Assembly: GCA_018646565.1 (NCBI GenBank)
Contig: JABGUO010000025.1
Span: 1-6,395, forward strand
DNA: 6,395 bases
DNA from: Opitutia bacterium
GTDB lineage: Bacteria > Verrucomicrobiota > Verrucomicrobiia > Opitutales > Seribacteraceae
Direction: 5' to 3'
A program made the position numbers and the translations under genes. The notes below the pieces were generated by a model. It was not told where the DNA came from and did no database searches. It was given only the letters and a program-made list of their open reading frames with translations. Below, in pieces: positions 1 through 5,293 of this stretch (positions are counted from its first letter, which is position 1; every line of letters begins with the position of its first letter).

Positions 1-386
1 CATTGCAGAGGCAGAGCAAATTGATTAACGGCTTCCACTTCTCCCACATCAATTATATTCGCGACCATTGATGTAACCATCTTTGCCATATCCTCGATAT
101 AGTCTGCATGAGTCGGACGAATAAAGAACGGCTCCACCAAAGCACGAAAATCGGTATGCTGGGGCGGATCCATTTCGATCGGAATTTGGCGCATCGAACG
201 AAGTCCCTCCTCTGAATGAGGGACCACCTGAAATGGATTATCGCTGCTAAACTCCTTCCAGTTCTTCGCCGTTTTCCGTAGTTCTTTTAAGCGTAAAATG
301 AAGGGGATGCATTCACCATTAAACTCAGTAAATTGTATTCCTGAAGTTACACGGGCTTCCTCAAAGCTATCTTGGTGTTGTGGCAT
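1..386 (-). CDS. Cytochrome P450, N-terminal part (runs off the window)
   Basis: Soluble bacterial-type cytochrome P450, a haem monooxygenase that inserts one oxygen atom from O2 into an organic substrate using electrons from a redox partner. The visible 128 residues start at ATG 384-386 and stay open to the window edge. The recognisable block is at residues 69-90, where DPPQHTDFRALVEPFF (73-88) matches the helix C region of class I P450s (usual form DPPEHTxxRxLxxxxF). Upstream, WKEFSS (43-48) fits the 'W..FSS' segment before it. There is no N-terminal membrane anchor, so the enzyme should be cytoplasmic. The I-helix oxygen-binding motif, ExxR and the haem-ligating Cys loop would lie beyond base 1 and cannot be checked. 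The frame upstream of this ATG is open only to a stop at 414-416, with no other ATG, and no Shine-Dalgarno sequence is visible. The 218-base gap from the preceding gene suggests its own promoter. The substrate cannot be predicted. Confidence 0.87.
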   Translation of the reverse strand, partial: MPQHQDSFEEARVTSGIQFTEFNGECIPFILRLKELRKTAKNWKEFSSDNPFQVVPHSEEGLRSMRQIPIEMDPPQHTDFRALVEPFFIRPTHADYIEDMAKMVTSMVANIIDVGEVEAVNQFALPLQ

Positions 387-522
387 AATTAAATACTCAA
401 AGAATATCTTTTGTTACGAGACCGAAGGCGAGGACTTAGAATACATTCCATAAAATGAAACTACTATGAGTCTCTTTTTAATAGAGAGAGCACATATACC
501 ATATAAACTTGAGCATCAGGTA

Positions 523-552
523 ATTCTGACCACGGGGTGAGTATACTGTCAA
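523..552 (-). promoter_or_regulatory. Candidate sigma70-type promoter for the P450 gene
   Basis: Read on the minus strand, a perfect TTGACA -35 box (bases 547-552) is followed after 18 bases by CAGAAT (523-528), which matches four of six positions of the -10 consensus. Initiation would fall near base 516, giving a leader of about 130 bases before the P450 ATG. The surrounding 387-604 gap is AT-rich. It contains a weak TCTCT/AGAGA inverted repeat (471-487) and no convincing terminator for the upstream operon. The exact -35 match supports the call; the imperfect -10 and unknown sigma preference of the organism limit it. Confidence 0.4.
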
Positions 553-604
553 GAATGGTCGTTATTGATTAGTTATATTATGTGGAGCGTAATACCTGTA
601 AAAA

Positions 605-1735
605 TTAATTGAGGCGCGCACCCAGCCCTCCTCCATAACCAGCGAGCTCGAGGTAGGCACTTCCAATCCGTTTCCCTTTTTCGTTGAGGACCTCACAGGC
701 ACCTTCCCAATATGCATTATCCGATCGGTTGCCCGTAAATTCCTGCTGTTCGAGTAAGGGGCGTAAGCGATAAAATTCCTGTCCCTTGGTGGGATGAATT
801 ACTGAGATCTCGACTGAAGTGGGATATTGAAGTCCTGTTTTTGGACTGGTCCATGTATCCAGAGTTTTCCAGGAAAAGTTTTTCTCATACACCCTTTCCG
901 TCTTTCCCTCTTGATCAATCCAATAAACTGCTGACCACGGATCGCTGTCCCCATCTTTTTTCCGTAAACGATAGGCTTTCAGCTCGGTGCCATCGTCCAA
1001 TTGCATACAAGTCCAATCCCACCCGGCTAAATCTTCTCCCAGTTGACTGGATGAGATTTCGTGATCCATCCAGGCAATTCCCTCTACAGAAATCTCTTCT
1101 CCATTCAGACGAAGTGTACCCTTAGCCTGAAGACGAGTGTAAGACCAGTACCAACTGACCGAGGCGGGATCAGACCCTTTTCGACTCAACCCACGATCTC
1201 CAAAAGATACCAATGGTTTTGTTGGATAAAGAGAGAGTTCAAGCTTTCCACCTCCGGGGTAACGAGTAATGATCTCGTGCCCAGTTCCGTCGTCAAGAAG
1301 GTTCACCTTTATTCCGCCCACCGCTAATTCAAGAGTTTCCCGTGAAGCACTTGCCTGCCAACCCTCCCGTACTACCCGTTCGTGATGAAGATATTTCCCT
1401 TCATCTAAATCGCTAAGCGCACTATGGAGTAAAAAAAGATTTTGATGACCAAAGTGAGTATTCGAAGACTGAACGGACTTATTAGGATCGCCTGCCAGCC
1501 GAAAGATCGTGGATTGAAATCCGAATTTTTTTTTCGAATCAACCGCATTTAAATGACCGACCCAATACCACCATTCAATTCCATGCTCGGGATGGGATCC
1601 ATGATCCCGTGGAAGAACGGGCACATAATCGGGAGTAGGCACGCGATACCCTTTGGAGGAACGGGCGGGGGGTTCAATCCATTCAGCCAGTAAAAGGAAT
1701 GGAGAAATAAGAAAGAAAAGTAAGAAAAACTTCAT
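605..1735 (-). CDS. Secreted CrtC/AttH-like lipocalin-domain protein (predicted hydrolase/hydratase family)
   Basis: A 376-residue exported protein of the CrtC (carotenoid 1,2-hydratase) / AttH-like family, which folds as two lipocalin-like beta-barrels. Residues 1-17 form a signal peptide (Met-Lys, then a hydrophobic run ending LLLA), with likely cleavage after Ala17. No lipobox Cys is present, so the product is probably free in the periplasm. Family hallmarks are EWWYWVGHL (54-62), WMDHE (222-226), SSQLG followed by GWDW (238-241), LDDGTELKAYRLR (246-258), YWEGA (342-346) and AYLELAGY (360-367). Length is normal for the family. The start ATG (1733-1735) overlaps the permease stop as ATGA, and no strong ribosome-binding site is visible, so translation is probably coupled. 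Family members often sit beside an ABC ATPase and FtsX-type permease, as here. The biochemical activity of AttH-like members is unproven; true carotenoid hydratase activity is not implied. It more likely binds or modifies a lipophilic molecule handled by the transporter. Confidence 0.88.
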   Translation of the reverse strand: MKFFLLFFLISPFLLLAEWIEPPARSSKGYRVPTPDYVPVLPRDHGSHPEHGIEWWYWVGHLNAVDSKKKFGFQSTIFRLAGDPNKSVQSSNTHFGHQNLFLLHSALSDLDEGKYLHHERVVREGWQASASRETLELAVGGIKVNLLDDGTGHEIITRYPGGGKLELSLYPTKPLVSFGDRGLSRKGSDPASVSWYWSYTRLQAKGTLRLNGEEISVEGIAWMDHEISSSQLGEDLAGWDWTCMQLDDGTELKAYRLRKKDGDSDPWSAVYWIDQEGKTERVYEKNFSWKTLDTWTSPKTGLQYPTSVEISVIHPTKGQEFYRLRPLLEQQEFTGNRSDNAYWEGACEVLNEKGKRIGSAYLELAGYGGGLGARLN

Positions 1736-4320
1736 TTGCGTTTAAAATTCCAATATGCAGATGCCAGGCAACCCGAGAGAAAACCAGTCAGAACCAGCAG
1801 GATCCCAAAAATGAAAAAATCGGTGTAAGGAACATGCCAGAGGAGAGTCCATCCAAACGACTGAACATTGATCACTTTTACCAACAACCAGCCAAGAACC
1901 AGTCCAATCAGGGAACCACTTACCCAGGCAGCCAACCCGATTCCCGCACCTTCCATTCCTGCAGAAAGCAAGAACTGACGATTAGAAAAGCCAAGGTGAC
2001 GCAGAGTAAGCCAAGTACGGGCGGATTCATCAAAGATCGAAAAAAGACCGAGTAACAGTCCGGCGAAGGCAACCACCAATCCGATAATGTTGAGCGCGGA
2101 TGTGGCTTTAAAAGTCTGTTCAAAAATACCCAAGGCCACATCCCTTAATTCCTTTCCATTACGAACATCTAAGCCTGGGAAAGCGAGGCGCAGTCGATCC
2201 CGTATTTGGTTCACATCAGTTTCCTCTTTTAAGTAGAGACTTACATTGATTGGCCGTTCGGATTGAGTCCATGACTTCCAGGTTTTTATATCTACTGCGG
2301 CGGTTCCGAACTCATTTCCGTAATCCGAAAATATACCAACCGGAGAAATTTTCTTTCGACCGGAAGGAGTATCCAATTCAGTTACCCCACCATTAATCAT
2401 TCCGAATCGCCTTGCAAATGTCTCACTAATTAAAGCAGGTTCAGCACCCGCTACAGCAGAAAAAGAACCGGGTGGTTTGTACCAAAGTTGCTTAATTGAA
2501 GTGGTCCATGCATCCATATCAACACCCGATAGAATAGTAATGCCCTCTTTCGGTTTTGCGTAGGAAATATAAACTACATCTGCATAAGCAATCGTTTCAT
2601 CCTGTACGAGTTCTTCCATGATGGTGGGATCAATCCCATTGATCGTACCCGCCCCGGTAACACCGCGTTCGGAAATATAGAGTTCCGCCTGAAAACGGAT
2701 ATCGAACCATTCCTCAATTGTGTACCTAAAACTGTCCACCATTTGAAACATACCAGTTACCATACCGACCGCTACTACGAGCCCGGCTACTGCCAATCGA
2801 TGCCTACTCGAACCATCCTGTAATCGACTACAGGCTAATCGACTGACTGGTTGAGTACAAAAAGGACGAAACCACCGGGAAAGAACGACCAAAGCGTGAC
2901 CTGAAAGAAGAGCCGCACCTAGTATCCAAAACCCGGCAGACAAAAATCCACCCACTGGCATTTTACCCCCACCTACCAAAGATAACGGTGGGAATAAAAG
3001 ACATACTCCACCCAAAAACATTAGGCACAATCCAACTTTTGGTTTTTGTAACCAGGTGAAACCAGGTGACCAATCGCCTTTCGACAGAACCTGAGCTGGA
3101 GGAGTTTGCATCGCATCGCGGGCGGGAAGCCAACCGGCTAGTAAAGTGAAGAAAAGGCCCAACCCCACCCCGAACACACAATCTGTCCAAGTAAGTGAAA
3201 TCGCATCCAATGTGGTCGCAAAATAAAGTGCATTTACAGTATCAGCTAACATTTGGGCTGAGAAATAAGCAAAGAACCACCCCACCCCAATTCCCGCAAC
3301 TGATCCAATTAAACCAATAACAATGGATTCCACTAGAGAGGTTAAAAAGAGAATTTGTCGACTAACACCGAGTGAGATCAGAGTGGCAATTTCAGTTCTT
3401 TTACGAACCACAGCGGCATCTAGAGCCTGTAAAATAAGGTAGGCTCCGACCAAAATTGCAATCAGCGAAAGAATGGTGAGGTTGAGTCGAAACGCGGCTG
3501 TCATTGCGGCGCGATCAGCCGCACGATTTTGAGTCGGGCTGAGAGTAATATTTTCGGGTAGCTCGCGGGTAAGGCGATGCTCGACTTCCTCTAGATAGTC
3601 AGTATCCTGGCGAAGATCGGGTTGGCTAAGAACAACCTCCACACGATTGATTTCGCGGGGTCGGCTGAGGAGAGATTGAACGGTAGGAATATCTGCTATT
3701 ACCAAGTCATCTGGAAGTGCCGACCCTTCCTGATTTAAGATTTTACGGACCCTCATTTGTTGACGACGACCACTGGCTAGAATCGTGACCTCACCACCCT
3801 CCTTCACTCCGATTTTCTCCGCAGTAGTTTGGCCAATCCAAACCTGGTTTTCACTCCCAAGCCAATCATACCACGAAGCTTCATCTTGTCCGAAATCGAT
3901 TTTGTTTTCAACCAAGTCGGGCAGATTGGCGAGTGACAGTAAATCAAGCCCGACCAGACGAAGTTGCTGGGCTGGCTGATTGTCGGAGTCAAGTGCAGTG
4001 ACGGAACCTTCTATAACCGGTACCATGTGCCAATCCGGATCTCCTGCCAGGGTACTCAATTCTGCTAAAACATCGGTCGATAATCTCTGAGTAGGGGATT
4101 CGATTAAAAAATCGCTCTGTCCGGAAACTGCCTGATTAAAAAGCCCAAAATTGGCCGATGCCGAACGGCTTGCCTGTCGAATACCATTAAACGCACCCAC
4201 ACCCACCGCCACAATGGCGAGAAGAAGTAGATAACTGCCCAATTTTTGTCTCCAATGCCTGAGTGTTGTCCGGACAAGAAGGAGCAGGATGAGACGGAAA
4301 GAATGAGGAATAATCGACAT
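1732..4320 (-). CDS. ABC transporter permease, FtsX/MacB superfamily, two-module (10 predicted membrane segments)
   Basis: An 862-residue inner-membrane permease built as a tandem of two FtsX-type units, like the large fused permeases of the YbbP type. Apparent membrane segments lie near residues 28-47, 278-298, 322-354, 378-400, 428-450, 455-480, 508-528, 743-764, 788-816 and 832-855. Two large extracytoplasmic domains (about 48-277 and 529-742) follow the first and seventh segments, where MacB/LolC-type proteins carry their periplasmic domains. FtsX core patterns recur in both halves: RKRTEIATLISLGVSRQ (306-322) and RTWLTLRHLGFSNRQ (768-782), the cytoplasmic coupling helix that contacts the ATPase. 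RLAVAGLVVAVGM (508-520) is typical of the junction in this subfamily. The gene begins 8 bases after the ATPase stop and overlaps the lipocalin-protein start by 4 bases. One polypeptide carries both halves, so it probably works with an ATPase dimer. By analogy with LolCDE and MacB it may drive substrate movement in the periplasm rather than classic transport; the substrate is unknown. Confidence 0.92.
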   Translation of the reverse strand: MSIIPHSFRLILLLLVRTTLRHWRQKLGSYLLLLAIVAVGVGAFNGIRQASRSASANFGLFNQAVSGQSDFLIESPTQRLSTDVLAELSTLAGDPDWHMVPVIEGSVTALDSDNQPAQQLRLVGLDLLSLANLPDLVENKIDFGQDEASWYDWLGSENQVWIGQTTAEKIGVKEGGEVTILASGRRQQMRVRKILNQEGSALPDDLVIADIPTVQSLLSRPREINRVEVVLSQPDLRQDTDYLEEVEHRLTRELPENITLSPTQNRAADRAAMTAAFRLNLTILSLIAILVGAYLILQALDAAVVRKRTEIATLISLGVSRQILFLTSLVESIVIGLIGSVAGIGVGWFFAYFSAQMLADTVNALYFATTLDAISLTWTDCVFGVGLGLFFTLLAGWLPARDAMQTPPAQVLSKGDWSPGFTWLQKPKVGLCLMFLGGVCLLFPPLSLVGGGKMPVGGFLSAGFWILGAALLSGHALVVLSRWFRPFCTQPVSRLACSRLQDGSSRHRLAVAGLVVAVGMVTGMFQMVDSFRYTIEEWFDIRFQAELYISERGVTGAGTINGIDPTIMEELVQDETIAYADVVYISYAKPKEGITILSGVDMDAWTTSIKQLWYKPPGSFSAVAGAEPALISETFARRFGMINGGVTELDTPSGRKKISPVGIFSDYGNEFGTAAVDIKTWKSWTQSERPINVSLYLKEETDVNQIRDRLRLAFPGLDVRNGKELRDVALGIFEQTFKATSALNIIGLVVAFAGLLLGLFSIFDESARTWLTLRHLGFSNRQFLLSAGMEGAGIGLAAWVSGSLIGLVLGWLLVKVINVQSFGWTLLWHVPYTDFFIFGILLVLTGFLSGCLASAYWNFKRK

Positions 4321-4328
4321 ATTGATGA

Positions 4329-5027
4329 TTATACCAAGGATCCATCTTTCATGGAAATCACCCGATTACAAATCCGAGTGGATGCCTGATCATGAGTAAC
4401 TAATAAAAGTGCCACTTTGAATTCATTTGATAAATCCTCCAATAAGGTAAGAACTTGTCCGCCACTATCTGTGTCCAGGCTACCAGTTGGTTCATCGGCA
4501 AGGATTAGGTTTGGACGGTGAATCAATGCACGGGCAATGGCTACGCGTTGGCATTCCCCTCCACTCAGAGCATCCGGTTTGTGGTGGGCTCGTTGTGACA
4601 GCCCAATTGCATCCAGTAATTGCTCTACTCTGTCAAGGCGTTCCTTTTTGGGAATATCCAGTAACTGGGCGGGGAATTCTATATTTTCAAAAGCCGAAAG
4701 AGTGGGCAAAAGATGAAAAGATTGAAAAACATATCCGATTGACTGACGCCTGATCTGCTCAAGGTCTTTTGCGCTTATATCATTTAGTGATACTCCTCCC
4801 AGTTTAATTTCTCCCTGATCCATTGGCTCAATCCCACAAATACAATTAAGTAAAGTTGATTTCCCGCTCCCGCTTGGTCCCATTAGAGCAACCCGCTCCC
4901 CAGTATCTAATTTTAGATTTACCCCCTTCAGTACATCAACCTGGCCAAATGACTTATGGGCTGAGTTTATCTCCAATGCAAATTTTTGAGTACTCCCCGC
5001 ATGCGGGGATGTTGAGGAAGAAATCAT
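4329..5027 (-). CDS. ABC transporter ATP-binding protein, LolD/MacB type
   Basis: A 232-residue cytoplasmic ATPase that should power the adjacent FtsX-type permease. Counting from ATG 5025-5027, the motifs are complete: Walker A GPSGSGKST (50-58), Q-loop Gln102 in VFQSFHLLPTLSAFENI, signature LSGGECQR (154-161), Walker B LILADE (174-179) followed by PTGSLD, and the H-loop His212 in VTHD. The FQSFHLLP.L.A.EN spacing is characteristic of the MacB/LolD/FtsE group, which partners with FtsX-fold permeases. Length is normal. A TTG directly before the ATG is in frame, but ATG is preferred. The first 17 or so residues are extra relative to the usual family start and contain a GC-rich palindrome at DNA level. 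No ribosome-binding site is seen. A five-codon frame (ATG at 5042-5044) ends in a TGA that overlaps the start as TGATG. It is probably the first gene of the three-gene operon. Confidence 0.95.
   Translation of the reverse strand: MISSSTSPHAGSTQKFALEINSAHKSFGQVDVLKGVNLKLDTGERVALMGPSGSGKSTLLNCICGIEPMDQGEIKLGGVSLNDISAKDLEQIRRQSIGYVFQSFHLLPTLSAFENIEFPAQLLDIPKKERLDRVEQLLDAIGLSQRAHHKPDALSGGECQRVAIARALIHRPNLILADEPTGSLDTDSGGQVLTLLEDLSNEFKVALLLVTHDQASTRICNRVISMKDGSLV
4994..5009. repeat. Perfect 16-base GC-rich palindrome near the ATPase gene start
   Basis: TCCCCGCATGCGGGGA is its own reverse complement. It lies at about +19 to +34 of the ABC ATPase coding sequence, encoding part of the N-terminal extension (Ser-Pro-His-Ala-Gly). 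In RNA it could fold as a tight five- to six-pair GC stem with a CAUG or GCAUGC loop. It could be an operator, an RNA hairpin affecting early translation, or chance in a poorly conserved segment. No poly-U tract follows, so it is not a terminator. Confidence 0.5.
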
Positions 5028-5033
5028 CAACTT

Positions 5034-5062
5034 ATACTACTCATTGCAGACAAAAAGTCCAA
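5034..5062 (-). promoter_or_regulatory. Weak candidate promoter for the ABC operon
   Basis: On the minus strand TTGGAC (5057-5062) is followed after 17 bases by TAGTAT (5034-5039). The first shares only TTG with the -35 consensus; the second matches four of six -10 positions. Initiation would fall within a few bases of ATG 5027, giving a leaderless or nearly leaderless message, which agrees with the absence of a ribosome-binding site. TATAAG (5031-5036) is an alternative -10. Both matches are weak and could be chance. Confidence 0.22.
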
Positions 5063-5098
5063 AAGGGAATTACGGAGACTGCCCCATTTGGCCGCAAT

Positions 5099-5293
5099 TC
5101 AGGTCTGCATCTCACGATCTGTCCGAGAAATCTCAGTCAATATCTCGATCAACGCTTCTACTGGAATCTCTGAATCATCAATATTTACTGGGGTTTCAGA
5201 GCATGGTATTGGGATTCGATTCCCGCCACCTCCTCCAAAGCTTAAATGAATTGAGAATCTATTTGTACTCGCCTGATTTTCGGGCGTCCCTGC
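5099..5293 (-). pseudogene. Startless reading frame with protein-like tail, possible remnant of a mobile-element gene
   Basis: A minus-strand frame runs from just after a stop at 5294-5296 to TGA at 5099-5101, giving 64 codons. It overlaps the last codons of the sulfatase in another frame. It has no ATG, GTG or well-placed TTG near its beginning, so it is not an intact gene. Residues 19-30 (FGGGGGNRIPIP) are the antisense translation of the tmRNA-like sequence. Residues 31-64 read like real protein: a Ser/Thr/Asp linker, then an acidic amphipathic helix including IPVEALIEILTEISRTDR. Integrases and other genes that end inside an attachment site can carry C-termini encoded by antisense tRNA or tmRNA, often of the GGGGNRTxVP or AGFEPxT type, so this could be the surviving tail of such a gene. 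It could equally be a chance open frame. Confidence 0.25.
5211..5237 (+). other. tmRNA/tRNA 3'-end-like fragment, possible attachment-site scar
   Basis: On the plus strand, bases 5211-5237 read GGGA, then TTCGATT (5215-5221), CCCGCC (5222-5227), ACCTCC (5228-5233) and TCCA (5234-5237). This resembles the conserved 3' end of bacterial tmRNA genes as I remember it: T-loop TTCGATT, T-stem 3' strand CCCGC, acceptor 3' strand CACCTCC, then ACCA. The discriminator A is a T here, and an extra A between GGG and the T-loop breaks the T-stem. No matching GGAGGTG 5' acceptor strand, anticodon arm or upstream body is present in the gap, so this is not an intact RNA gene. Integrating elements often use tRNA and tmRNA 3' ends as attachment sites, so it may be a relic of one. 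The T-loop core GGGATTCGATT also occurs by chance inside two nearby genes, so the call rests on the acceptor-like extension. Confidence 0.33.

Noticed and set aside
439..453. The 15-base string GAATACATTCCATAA occurs here and again at 6199-6213
   Set aside because: The second copy is inside conserved sulfatase coding sequence (Gly-Met-Tyr-Ser). The flanks do not match, so it is most likely coincidence.
605..625. Terminator after the lipocalin gene: GC-rich end followed by a T-run on the minus strand
   Set aside because: The GC segment cannot form a stem with a proper loop, and the T-run overlaps the stop region without a hairpin before it.
841..1327. Plus-strand open frames opposite the lipocalin gene, and similar ones opposite the ATPase and permease
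   Set aside because: They lie antisense to genes with clear family motifs and their translations show no recognisable domain or start signal; they are shadows of the real genes.
4095..4105. GGGATTCGATT shared by the permease gene, the gap at 5211-5221 and, inverted, the sulfatase at 6218-6228
   Set aside because: Eleven-base matches are expected by chance in a window this size, and two copies are explained by coding sequence. It does caution against relying on the T-loop core alone.
5168..5201. Inverted repeat CTCTGAA...TTCAGAG in the gap, as a terminator of the sulfatase gene
   Set aside because: The stem is only seven pairs with a 20-base loop and no T-tract follows on either strand.
5163..5237. 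An intact tRNA gene on the plus strand ending at the CCA-like triplet
   Set aside because: The 5' end does not pair with the CACCTCC acceptor strand, there is no recognisable D-arm or anticodon arm, and the T-stem is interrupted by an extra A.
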